DNA of 64,000 bases from Micromussa lordhowensis (lineage: Eukaryota; Cnidaria; Anthozoa; Scleractinia; Lobophylliidae), in NCBI GenBank assembly GCA_964020085.1, contig CAXHUQ010000213.1:1-64000 (forward strand), read 5' to 3'. Below the pieces are notes generated by a model. It was not told the origin of the DNA. It saw only the letters and a list, made by a program, of their open reading frames with translations, and did not search any database. The position numbers were made by a program, and so were the translations under genes. Shown piece by piece: positions 20,444 through 31,245 of this stretch (positions are counted from its first letter, which is position 1; each line of letters starts with the position of its first letter).

Positions 20444-23400
20444 TAAAGGAGAGATTAGGAAGGAGTGGTTAGAAGAAAACGGGGGAGGTTAAGATTAGTA
20501 ATTAAAGTTAGTAATTAAAGTTAGGAGGAGGAAAAAAGTAGAGGCTGTCCTGATTGACTTACAAATTTGATGTGCATGTTTAAAACTCAACTTTTGCCCA
20601 CGGGGCATTTATCTAAGGCATAAAAATTATACTAACAGACTCAAAAATAGAAGTTAAAAACGTTAATGCAATAAAACCATTGCATACAATTAATTTTTTT
20701 GAAAAAACGGAATACCCTCTTGCTATTGTTATGGTAATTAGATATTTAAAATAAGAATTTTCTGCACAAAGAAAACAATATTAACTTTTTTCGTTCTGAA
20801 AAACATGGGATCTATATGATTCAAAATTTACAGATCATTGGTATTTCTGAATTTTTCATTGAAACATAGCTAAGTGGCATGATGAATATCATAATAGAAG
20901 CAAAATATTAACTTCAGAGTCCAAGTTGCTATTAATAAAGTTTGTTTGTCTTGCTCTATTGATTCCTTTTTGGTCCAGTGTTGCTCTATTTTTTTCTTTT
21001 CGCAATGTGATCCAGTGTTGTGATGTAAGAATCCACTTTGTTATCAGGTGCTAGGGACAGCCATTACCCAGGAAAAACAATATCAGCTTAAATGTGTCAG
21101 TATCTCCAATGGGTTTCTTCCAAAATAGTCGTTGGATGGCTTGCGGTCAGGTGGATAATTGGTAAAGAGCATCTCCATTCAGCAGAGTAAGTAAATTTTA
21201 GGATTTTTAAATTTTAGGATTAATCTTGTCCTTGGTAGATCGCGTATAGATGTGTTTAAAATGTCAGTTGCGGAAAATTGATTCATAACCTTAGGGAACT
21301 TGGTCAAGCAAATTTTTGGTTATACAAGTTACATGGGAGGAAAAAAATGTTTACCGAAAGAAAAGTAACAGTATAAACTGACTGACTTGTAAAGGATGTA
21401 ATAAAAACAAACCTGTATACAGTGCATAGAAATTGAATCATGATATCACATAAAATTCATCTTAAAAATTCAGATCCTCAGTTGATGGTCAAAACCTGTT
21501 GATCTAGAAAAGTTTTCATAGTAATTGAGTTGTGGAATTGTTTCTTTTGTAAAGAAAAACTCTCATTTCGTTTTTAGTCAAATGTTTCCTGTATTCAAAT
21601 TAAATGCTAGAGATTATTTGTTGTAGTTGTTTGTTGTTAGTTATGTCTAAATGAATTAGAGACTGAAAAAATCAAAATAACTCGAGGCTGAAAAATACAA
21701 AAATCTTGTAATGAAAATATAGAGGAAAATTATACAAAAATTCGGAAAAAAAGGGGGGGTCGGGGGGTAACTTGAACCTTGAGCGGGGGAACCTAAAACG
21801 GGTACTAGACTGTTGGGTCAACAGCCACCTTGCAAAAAGGCAGGGGCAGACAAAGCCTTACACAGTCTAAATATTTGAGACTCTGTGCTACCCAAATCAA
21901 AAAGCAGCGTCTGAATGACTAATAGATTTGTAACTGGATTATATGACCAAAGACATGGTATAGAAAATCAAGAGAAGAAATAGGAAAAAGATGGAACATC
22001 ACCCGGGTGGAGAAAGACAGGAACATCGACACCAAGGCTCGTATGGTTGAGAATCTTCAGGGGCAAAGCCCAACCGAGCAGGCGTGTTTCTAGTCCGGTA
22101 CCAGACCTTTGCCCGACACCCCCCGTGTCGAGTCCGGCGGAAAATAAAATGAAAAGATACTGAAGAAGAGCTTGTGACCCTCCATAAAAACGAACTTTGT
22201 AGACTAAGAAAATTTTTTAACAATTTTTCAGATAAATAAAGGTTCGCAAAGGAAAGCGAAAAACTGTTTTTAAAAATGTATCCATTTAATGCTGAAAAGA
22301 AAATAATGTTGTTACCGACGAGAAGAAAAGTAGAAGCGCAGTTCATGCAGGTGGAAACAGTTCCCGTGGGGATAAGTAATTATATAATCCCTGTAAAATG
22401 TTTTTAAAAACTGCGCGTATATGCGTATCAGCGTAAAAGACAATAAAAAAATACTCACATTGAGAGGAATAAACACTTGAAAGGTAATTACACTTGAAAC
22501 AGAATTCTGTGAAGGAAACCCTTTAAAATAAAACTGCACCTGAAGACCTTGGCCGTGAAAATAAACTGTTTTAAGAGTGAGGCCACGATTGCGCCACGAT
22601 TGCGTGATTAGTAATTTACGTATGAAGCGGGACTCGAAAAGGACGATGGTATAGTCACAAAGAATTTCATTCAAAGAAACGGCGATGTGCGCCAGAAAAC
22701 CGTTGGAAGGCAAGAATTTCGGCTGTGATAACAAATTCCTAATAGCGGATGTGATTTACATAATGTGCCAGGGATAAAACAAAAGCTTAGCTCGAAGGAA
22801 TTGTCAAGGAGGAGAGTAAAGTAATAATAATATTCAGAAGTGAAATCTTCGAATGCGATGAAACAACAACCGGTAAGCGAAAGACTTCAAATCAATGTTT
22901 TATCGTTCTAAAACACGCAAGGATTTCGTGATTATTTTATTTGTTTTATTGTGTTCAATAAGCTTACTTGTAACGTACGAATTGATATTATGGTACGAAG
23001 CCCAAGTAAATGCTCTTAGAGCGTCTAGGTTAGCCAACGCTTTCCAGCAAATTTGCATAGAAAACTCCCGCGAAATCAGCCGGTTTTTACCGATCAGTTT
23101 TGGGTGATGTAGCAGCTCGCCTAAGGTCTCACATGATTGGCTTGCTACCCTTTGAGAGTACAATAGAACAAACAACAGAAACAATGCCCCTATCCCTAAC
23201 ACAATAGCAGCTGCTACAATGATAAAACAAAAGCAGCTTTGGACAGCTGCTGCACTACTGTCATTTTTCAGTGAAATTTGCCCAGAAAATTCCCGCGAAA
23301 TTTGCCTTTTTACCCGCAACCTACCAGAAGCCCTGAACCAGTTAATATTATGCAAATTAGGGAAAGAAACGAGAAGGGAATGGGGGAGAGGAAAAAAAAA

Positions 23401-26400
23401 TTCTTTCTAACCTTTCTTTGTCCTTTTTTCCGCGCCCGCGCATCTCGCGGCTCGATAGCTCTAAGAAACACAAGGAAAACGCCAGGAAAAGAAAGAGACC
23501 GCTCGTAGTCTATTTTACGCGCGTCAATTTTCATGTGACGTCATCAATTTGCAGAATTAAAAATTGTCAATTATTTTCTAAATTCATCAGATATAAGAGC
23601 CTCTAAGAACGTGACGTTTTAGAACGTTTAAGGCGGGGGTTAACGTGAAGGCTGTTTTGAGGTTGCTTAACACGGCCTTTCTGCCAATATCTCAGTCACG
23701 TTTCTAGCGACACTAAATCTCTCTGCTTATCTCACTAACCACTGTTTGGCGGTTTTTTGTAAATTTTTGGGTGATTTTTGGGAATTTTGGGAAAGAGATT
23801 TTTTTTTCTCAAAGGATAGGTTAAATTGAGGAAAATATGAAATGTTGAAGATTTGATGGATTTGGAAAATTGAAATTTGAAGTGAAGAATTAGTAGACGG
23901 ATACCAAACAGTCCCCTAGCAACCTGGGGCTCTCTTTTGCGGGGGTCAACTGTCTGGTAGTGTTTCCAACCCATCTTAATCCTAACAATTTCCTTTTTCA
24001 TATCACTTCAAATTTCACACCTATTCATGTTTACCCCCGCCTTAAGCTCGACAGGGTTCTTCGTTTTGTTATAGAGGACGTTTGAATGTTGCGTGACCGT
24101 AAAATGGCAGCCCGAAAAAGCTCTCACGTATGTCAAAAGAGGAGTTATCGCTCAATGTTTTACTAACTGAACAGTTCTTGCACTAGAAGAATTATTACTT
24201 TCAATTTGTAGGAACTCTAGAGTAATAATTTTTCGTTTCAACAGCAAAACTTTACGGCCGCCATGTTGGTGCCCCTCGGAAGGGCACCAACATGGCGTCT
24301 TCATACAAAGCTCTATAAATTTGGGTGAAGCACTTTTCCGAATAACGCGCGAATGGAAAACCGCATAGACCTAGATCTTGGCAAGGTTGTTTATAGATCA
24401 ATCATCTGTCATATCTCAGAGTCTTGACGTAATTTAATTATTGAATGGCTACGTTTTTGTATTTTTGATTGCGCGACAGTGCAAACCAGCTATGCATAAA
24501 CGGCGCCTGAATTTTAATTTTTAAATTATAATATATAATAAAAAAGAAAACATTTCGATGTCATGCTCATCTTACAGTATTATGAAGTTAGAACTAAAAT
24601 GATCATTAAGTTATGTATGAACAAGCGAGATGTGATCATGACAGGTTCATGCGTGGGCTAAGATCTGAATAAACACGAGGCCTTACACGGGTGCTAATTA
24701 ACCACATCGAGAAATAGAGTCTGGCTGGGTGTTCAGTTCAGGTTTCCTTCTCATACTGAATATATCGGATACATCTGCCGTCATACGTGAACACATCGAA
24801 GACTACAAGTTATCTGCCATTGTGAAGCATTTATCAGGGAAGCATAACGCCGACATCACTGACATTGTCAGCAGATTTTCAATCGTAAAGAGATGAAAGG
24901 GAAAGGTAAATTGTCTGATCTACCAGACGATGTTTATTCGCAAAAGAAAACCTGAACTGAACACCTAATCAGACATCTAGTCGTGCCAAAGTCTTTGTTT
25001 GACATTTCACTATGCATTGTAATTAGCACAGGCCGCGCCAAATTTTCATTCCAATCAATTATTCTAACTAACTTATCGTTACTTACAATTATTTCTTGCT
25101 TAATTAATAATGATGTCAAGGTGACATCGAAATTTCTTTTTTCTGGCGTTAATTTAATTTCGCTTATTGAAATTAAATAAACTGCTCTATGACTTCTTAA
25201 TTTGCGTCTGTAGAATAATAATGATGTTAAGGTGACATCGAAATTTCGTTTTTCTGGCGTTAATATTCGTTGTGAAATGTATTACTTAGGTTTCGCTGAT
25301 CGAGATAAGATAAAACTGCTCTATGACTTCTTTTTTTGCGTCTGTGGAAAAAGCTGAATTTTTTGCGCTCAAACAAGCTGCCCATACATTTTACTCTTTT
25401 ATATTTTACGCGTCTAGTCACTTAACTTCTTGCTCGTTAATTAACGCTTGTTAAAAAATGCAACCGTGAGTGATAATCCCGCGTTAGAGACTATCGATAG
25501 CGTCACCACTCTACCTAATTATGGTGTCACGGACATGCAGAACTAGAGTGGTTCCATAAAGAAATGAATCGACACTATCGATCCGCCTCTAGAACGTAAA
25601 CGGCATCTTATTTTAGAGACACTAACTTGATGTGGAAATTATTTGACGTGTGCGGGGTACAAACATTAAGCCTTCAAGCATTTTCTTACGTTTGGTTTCA
25701 CAGTTTTTCCCAATCCAAGGCTCTTTGCACAAGCATGAAAATGTTTGTTTCTTGTCGTCTGCTACACAAGAGCCATCGTTGAGGCAGCCAAGACTTGTGG
25801 GACTTTGGCAACCCTGGTCAGACATATTAAGTGGTTGAATTAGGAGATAAGACAGTTTAAAGTTAAGAAAGGTTGAATATACTTCTTAAAACAATTTTCA
25901 GTCAGTTAGCAAAGAGTTGGTTACAAGAACCCTGTTAATTTGGTGCTTTAGTAGTTTTTTTCCTGTGCACCTGTCTGTCACGAGCTTCACAGTTTGCTCT
26001 CACCAACATACAAAAATTGCTAATATAAGTGTTTTAAAAAAGGTTTATTTCGACGATTAGAGCGTGTTGGACAATATTCCGGTGACCCAATTTTGATGAA
26101 GAAACAACTTTTTCAGCCGTTTCCTGATGACAGTTCCAACCTTTGAAAATATTAGTGTGTTTTTCCGATATTACAGTGATCAAAGATGTTTATCGTCATT
26201 TGGTCTGGGGCCAACAGTCAACTGAGTTCAGTCAAACAACAAATTGCTGATCGAGCCCGGGTCCTAAAAAAATTGTCGAGCGATTGAAACTAATGGCTAA
26301 TTGCTAATTACCTTTAAGAGCACCGAGAAAGTAACTCCTTGTTGATCATGAAACTTGGTGTTTTCGTCAATGGCCCCATGCTTGTTCAGTTCGCAAGTTC

Positions 26401-26650
26401 CTTGGGCGTTTTTCTCGGATGGCATCTTGAAATTGGTGGAAGTACACCAGGAATTTCTCAAGCAAGAATGGCTGCAAGAGGTCTGGCTGGGAGAATCAAA
26501 CCTTTTGACAACATGTCCCTTCAACCGCTTATCTTGCCGCGTAGTGAAGAATACTGAACGAGAAAGTTCGGAGTCTTCTTCAACAGAGTGAACAATGACA
26601 TTCACCATTCCTTGAAAAAGGGCAAAGAACAAAACGTTTTTAGCGAGCAT
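18658..26650 (-). CDS. Predicted secreted PAN/apple-EGF-TLDc protein, four exons
   Basis: Exons: 26650-26312, 25813-25690, 19983-19750, 18995-18658 (339+124+234+338 = 1035 nt, 344 residues plus stop). All junctions are GT-AG and phases match (0, 1, 1). Residues 1 to about 24 form a signal peptide (MLAKNVLFFALFQGMVNVIV). A PAN/apple module with paired Cys follows to residue 113, then one six-Cys EGF module (about 114-155), then a TLDc domain to the C-terminus. PAN and EGF modules bind proteins or glycans outside the cell. TLDc is best known from intracellular oxidation-resistance and V-ATPase-binding proteins, so its place behind a signal peptide is notable; such combinations occur in cnidarian predicted proteins. 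Intron 2 is 5.7 kb. Function unknown. No stop or frameshift seen, so probably a working gene. Confidence 0.87.
19750..19983 (-). CDS. Exon 3: TLDc domain, first half
   Basis: Acceptor CTTGCAG|CG, donor GGA|GTAAGTG (exon ends at 19750). Contains SSIVGN, FLTWLDKWL, WNRCYQATVNGWS, FHSNCDGKGPTVTII and GKYIFGGYT, the usual TLDc core. Confidence 0.88.
20397..20443 (+). repeat. AAT/ATA microsatellite
   Basis: About 14 consecutive AAT-type triplets with one TGA interruption near the start; it creates an Asn run in a chance ORF. Confidence 0.9.
24260..24296 (+). repeat. Perfect 15-bp hairpin
   Basis: GCCATGTTGGTGCCC, loop of 7, GGGCACCAACATGGC. The arm resembles the CCATGTTGGTGTCCC word in the MITE at 13701-13881, so this may be the core of a related foldback element. 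Confidence 0.75.
25104..25350 (+). repeat. Diverged tandem duplication
   Basis: AATAATGATGT(C/T)AAGGTGACATCG is repeated, as are TTTCTGGCGTTAAT and AACTGCTCTATGACTTCTT; the two copies are about 110 and 137 bp and differ by small indels. Confidence 0.75.
25690..25813 (-). CDS. Exon 2: EGF module
   Basis: Acceptor GACCAG|GGT, donor C|GTAAG. Six cysteines with EGF spacing: CQSPTSLGC, CLNDGSC region, FSCLCKEPWIGKNC. The acidic and hydroxylation signature of calcium-binding EGF is not evident. Confidence 0.87.
26312..26650 (-). CDS. Exon 1: signal peptide and PAN/apple module
   Basis: ATG at 26650-26648. Hydrophobic leader, then RLKGHVVKRFDSPSQTSC and a CLRNSWCTSTNFK/GTCELN pattern typical of PAN/apple modules. 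Donor AAG|GTAATTAG; ends on a whole codon. Confidence 0.85.
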
Positions 26651-26960
26651 ATTGCCTTTACACAGAATTGGGTATGGAATGGAAAGACTGGAAAGGTGAA
26701 CTGTTCAGATACTTGAGTTTGCAAGCTTATTTCTAGAGTGATTTTACTGCGCTGTTTTAATTGTGTGGTGAAATTGAAGACGCGACGATTGGTTTATTCT
26801 TGTAAATAAAATTCTTGAAGGTAGTTGATTGGTTGTTCGTAATTAAATAAAGAGAGGGTGGTGTTTTGCTGTATAAATTACACGTTTTGGAGAAGCGGTT
26901 GCGGAGAGTTCGCAACTTCGCAGGTTGCTCGCTCGATGACGTCCAGATGGCAGTGATAAA
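26651..26960 (-). promoter_or_regulatory. Putative promoter of the PAN-EGF-TLDc gene
   Basis: Two CCAAT boxes on the minus strand (inverted ATTGG at 26788-26792 and 26828-26832) lie about 140 and 180 bp before the ATG. No clear TATA box at a fixed distance. Assigned by position only. Confidence 0.35.
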
Positions 26961-28586
26961 GGCAGACTTGCCGCTCAGAGAGACTTAAGGCAACTAGAGG
27001 AGATCGTTCAACGCACGTGCACGCTTGTATCCTGACACCCCCTGAGTGCAAATAACAGGCTCAATTACAGCAATTTTGACACGTCGGACATTTGATGATA
27101 GCTTAAGAAAGACAAACCTGCTCTTTACCCCTTGTTTGGCATTTCTCAGCAGTTCTCATTTTATCTGGTTCTAAAAGGAAGTCTTTCAATCTCATGCTTC
27201 ACGTTTCTTGAAACTGAAAACTTTACTTACTTGGTACCAATTTTTATCAAAACTACAAAGTACGATCAGTTTCTTTGTCAGAACGTATAGTGACGTGACT
27301 GTAATTTATGCCTCGTTGTCAACGAAGCTTCATTTTTTTTAGATTATTTTCAGTTTGACGTGCTTTAAACTTTTGTGCAAAAAACGTTGCGTTGAGTACC
27401 AGTGTGGTTTAATAATTAACTACTAGTAATAGTTCTCACTACATCTGCCCCCGCTGTAGATATCACGTTTATTATGTAATGAACTGTACAACTTTTATTA
27501 GAAAATCTCCCCAGAATCGTTAAAATAACAGGCTGATCTGACCTTTTACTCTCGTTGTAATCCTTTAAATCACACAAAATGAACAAAAATCTCTGTTATT
27601 TCAAGTAAGTGATGATAGATTTAAAAAGTTATTCGTGCTCTTTGTGCTCGTGTCAGAGCGAACCAACGCGACTACACTCGTGTACGTGGCTGCAAGAATT
27701 ATGTAATAATCATTGAAACGACACCGTTTATAAATCCTTTACTAACTTCTGATCCTTGAGATAACAAAAGGAAACTAAACTCAGTCGCTTAGGATACATT
27801 TTGTTGTTGTTTCTTTGAGTGGGTTTTGAGTTTTGATTTGTGATCCTGATCTGTTTACTTTATACGTGTGGTGTTTGGATCCCGTTGCCGATTTGTGTCT
27901 AACGAATCAAGTCGCGTACACAATACCTCTCCTCGTCCTCGTGGCTGCAAGAATTACCCAGAGTTGCCTTGCGAGCTTACTGAAAAATTAACCGGGACCG
28001 CCGTGCGCGCCTAGTTTCTTCAAATCGGGCTCGATTCGCATACTACCGATACTACACCAATATTTCATATTCTTTATACGCGGGGGGTCCTATTAATGCC
28101 TCCTTGGGTTTTGGCCTCTGGGCCAAAACCCTGCGGGGGCAACAATCAAAGTCAAAGGGGTGTTAAAAATTAGCGGTTCAAATTTTCTTTCAAATAACAC
28201 CGGCTCAAGTGAATTTCCTTTAGATTTGATGGTGGTAGTAATGAATTTCAACGAAGACACCGACAGATGTTAAATAATTTACAAAACGAGAATTGAGCAA
28301 GAGAACCTAAAATTATGAAAATAAGATATGAATACGACAGTTGTTTTGACTGCGGAATGTCAGTGAATATTTTAGGGAAATGACAAAAAATGACGTCCTT
28401 CAGTTCGTAAAAAAACAGGATGGTTAACAAGTCAAAATAAAGCCGTCAATTTTTCGTTCGCTTTGAAAACAACAACCTTCACATTAATTATTATATCTCT
28501 CAGTTAGTAGGCGCGCTGTGATTGGTCAATTTAGCGGGTCGTATTCTACTGTACGGCCCCCTAAAATTTGAAGCTGCTTTTCTTGC
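26961..28586. other. Intergenic region, no gene seen
   Basis: No supported ORF. A phrase CGTGGCTGCAAGAATTA occurs twice (near 27686 and 27940), and a hairpin lies at 28106-28131. Confidence 0.5.
28106..28131 (+). repeat. Perfect 11-bp hairpin
   Basis: GGGTTTTGGCC, loop TCTG, GGCCAAAACCC. Could act as an RNA stem or be a foldback remnant; no T-run follows. Confidence 0.7.
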
Positions 28587-28924
28587 CTAGCCTGAATTTC
28601 AGCCGTCTCCTCCTCTCGCTAAGTCTCGGGAGAGAGACGTCTGAAAGCACTGGGCGATAATGTCGTCCAGTGACGTCACGAGTCAAAAGTGGTAATTTAT
28701 GAAATTTCACACGCGACCTTCGCTAGACAAAACCGTTAAGTTTGGTGGACGTCAATCATCTCCGCCTCCTTATCGACCGTATGCAAAATTTACAAAAATA
28801 GTCTTAAACTTTGCAGCGGTCCACTCGTAAAAATTATCGTTTTACTTTCAGTATGCTCGGTTAGCTCACTAAATACACTGGAATTAAATATTCCCTGAAG
28901 TTTGTAACTTGACTCGTGCGGCTT

Positions 28925-29204
28925 GGGTTTCTCAACGGCCATTCGCATGCATGAATGACCCCGAGAGCAAGCAAATCTACACGTGAACTAAATTATCTAT
29001 GTACGTATTCATGGGGCTACGGACTAAACAAAACTTCTAATAAACCTGATAATTTTATGGTAATAGGTCGTAAGGTTTATAGGTTTAAGTATATGTTCAG
29101 TCCGTAGCCCCAAGAAAATACTTGCAGAATAATTTGTTTGCTCACGTGCAGAATTTGCTTGCTCTCGGGGTCATTCATGCATGCGAATGGCCGTTGAAAA
29201 ACCC
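28925..29204. mobile_element. Nested foldback element
   Basis: Arms of about 55 bp (left with GGCCATTCGCATGCATGAAT and CCCCGAGAGCAAGCAAAT, right inverted) and an inner pair GGGGCTACGGACT/AGTCCGTAGCCCC, giving a long imperfect palindrome of 280 bp without an ORF. Confidence 0.8.
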
Positions 29205-29359
29205 GACAAATGTCTTCATTTAAGGATTTGAATGAGTGCTTTGCCAATGTATTTAGTGTGCTAGTCGTACATATCGAAAGTACGGTAAAATTATAATACG
29301 AGTGAACTGCTGCAAGGTTTCAGGCTTCGTTTGGAAAATGGCTGTACCGCTTTGAAAGC

Positions 29360-29662
29360 TCAATCACCACTGACGAGTGGAGCCATACATATTAAGGGTT
29401 TTCCATATCCCGTAGGCAAGTTTACGAATACATCGCTTCCGCTAAGAATTTTTCTGTTGCGGATTGAGGTTTTGAACCCCAAAGGTCGAGCATACACCAG
29501 AAACGGCTTTAACTCTTGTGGCGTTAGCTCGCGATTTTCTTCGAACGCGCGACGTTTGGCAATAAAATTATTCAAATCATCCGCGGAGGGCGAATAAATT
29601 AAACACGGCAACCAATCAGAAGCACTACCAGGTTTTCTGGTAGTGACGTCACTGGACGACAT
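29360..29662 (-). pseudogene. RecQ-like helicase N-terminal fragment
   Basis: A 100-residue frame starting at an ATG that lies inside the right TIR. Near its end it reads SGSDVFVNLPTGYGKPLICMA, which matches helicase motif I (Walker A, usually GxGKS; here the Ser is Pro) of RecQ/SF2 enzymes. The frame stops soon after and motifs Ia to VI are absent. Interpretation: remnant of a helicase carried by the parent transposon, or a captured host exon. The loss of motif I Ser and the truncation rule out activity. Confidence 0.65.
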
Positions 29663-29736
29663 TATCGCCCTGTGCCTTCAGACGTCTCTCTCCCGAGACT
29701 TAGCGAGAGGAGGAGACGGCTGAAATTCAGGCTAGA

Positions 29737-30238
29737 TTGGGAGCTTTTAGAACTATCATGATTCCCTAAAGGCGAGTCTCACAGCGGCAATTGGACATTG
29801 GAAATTCACAGTAAAAGTCATGAAAAAAGATTTCTCTCCTCCTAAATAAGAACAAACGCCAACAGAAAACAACGCGATATTTCCACCCTGCTTTATTTTA
29901 TTGTTACAAGCTTTTATAACGGTGTGTCTGACACTCGTATTTATTTTCTACGTTAGCACTCTCAAAAGACGGTTCATAATTACTACAAACAAAGAAAAAA
30001 TCCCTACACTATCATACATTCTCAATCCATTTTTACTAAATCCACTTTACTTGAATAACATAAGAAATCAAAACCAGCTGGAATCCTGTAGCCTGTGGAA
30101 CCTATCCTGGTATGATGAAACTCAGTAACAAGATTCTCCTTTTTAAGGGATAATTTCACGGTTCTGTGCATGTACAAGTTATAGCGTACATAAGTACAAG
30201 TTATAGCGTACAAGTTACAGCGTACAAGTTATAGCGTA

Positions 30239-30272
<34 letters not shown>

Positions 30273-30826
30273 ACTACCTTGTTCATTTTTTACTGAAACA
30301 CATGCAGTTCATCAACTACAGACTGTGATTTATGAAAGCATAATGACTGATGCCCAAATTTTACTGAAGATTTCCACAGATTTATCGAGAAAATTTCGAA
30401 ATTATTTATGAAAATTGAATTTTTTTATTCGGCGCAAAGGATTTACTCTGGACACACAAAGAAGTTATCTACTTTTATCCGATCGGATAAACAATATATG
30501 TATTAATCAAAACATACGAAAAGAATTATAATGAGAATCATTCCTTCTATCGCCGCATTTTCTTGAGTTACGTGAAAGTCTTAAAGGAAAATTCATTAAG
30601 AAGTCATTAGCTCAGCTAACGCCCTAGCTTGATATAACACCGAGTCATGAAACCATCCTTTAACGACAATCTCCAAAGAAATAACCTCAAAGTAAACTGT
30701 TTGTCTTAATCGCACACGTGACTACTCGATTTTGTACTAGCCTACTGTTTGACATACCATCGGTGATATTGAAATTTTCAGATTACATTGCACTTGTATA
30801 ATTTACTAACAGTTTCTATATACCCT
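29737..30826 (+). repeat. Dispersed repeat, copy 2
   Basis: Matches 17561-18590. Differences include a small tandem expansion of GTACAAGTTATAGC (four copies, 30172-30239) followed by an A-run of about 31 (30240-30270), absent from copy 1. Its right edge is cut at CCTTATAT by the first unit of array A. Confidence 0.85.
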
Positions 30827-30830
30827 TATA

Positions 30831-30910
30831 TGTCTGGATTTATGAAAACCGTGTTAAAGACTGCAGGCACTAGAAACAGCAGGCACGTTTTTAGGAAATC
30901 GGTCAGATAG
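30831..30910 (+). mobile_element. TIR-only miniature in array A (representative copy)
   Basis: Left end TGTCTGGATTTATGAAAACC and right end GGCACGTTTTTAGGAAATCG followed by GTCAGATAG are inverted relatives of the ends of the 1.3-kb element, with almost nothing between. Interpreted as an internally deleted copy; it recurs in every A unit. Confidence 0.6.
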
Positions 30911-31245
30911 TGTACATAAATAAAACCATGTAGTACTGAGAGTGCTTTCTACCTTATGTACTCTTTAATAGAAGCTATGCCATGCCTATGCAAGCCTTTG
31001 AATTCGCTTCAAATGAGTCGAACTAGCCAAACAAAGCTAATCAGAGCTTAAATTGATCACTTGATTCGCGGCACTAATTTAGACATGTTTAACCTCTGTG
31101 ATTTTAGCTAAATGACCTCACTATGTCTTTCCTAGGCATTAAAATTAGCCAGTCATGGCAAAAAGAGCATTGTAAGCAGTCAAATGGACTATTTGCTTCT
31201 ACATTTCAGCCAACTAGTAGCCCTTACGTGACATTTACTTTCAAT
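30911..31245 (+). repeat. S segment in array A (representative copy)
   Basis: About 335 bp, homologous to the ~370-bp S segment of array B (shared words GTACTGAGAGTGCT, AGACATG, AAATGACCTC, TATGTCTTTC). It lacks about 32 bp found in B, which include GAATGAATGAATGAAC. Confidence 0.8.

Larger units (their letters stand above)
19984..25689 (-). other. Large intron 2 of the TLDc gene
   Basis: 5.7 kb of AT-rich sequence. Contents: a poly-AAT microsatellite (20397-20443), a 15-bp perfect hairpin (24260-24296) and a diverged tandem duplication (25104-25350). The ORFs in 21999-23606 and 23735-24001 overlap on both strands and show no domain; I regard them as chance. Confidence 0.7.
28587..29735. mobile_element. 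1.15-kb element with 93-bp TIRs and helicase fragment
   Basis: 28587-28679 and 29643-29735 are near-perfect inverted repeats starting CTAGCCTGAATTTCAGCC. Between them lie a nested foldback element (28925-29204) and the start of a RecQ-like helicase on the minus strand. It looks like an internally deleted copy of a larger DNA transposon. No clear target duplication: the right end abuts the dispersed repeat directly. Confidence 0.8.

Noticed and set aside
21999..23606. Cluster of ORFs on both strands in intron 2
   Set aside because: Low complexity, overlapping frames and no motif; consistent with chance in AT-rich intron DNA.
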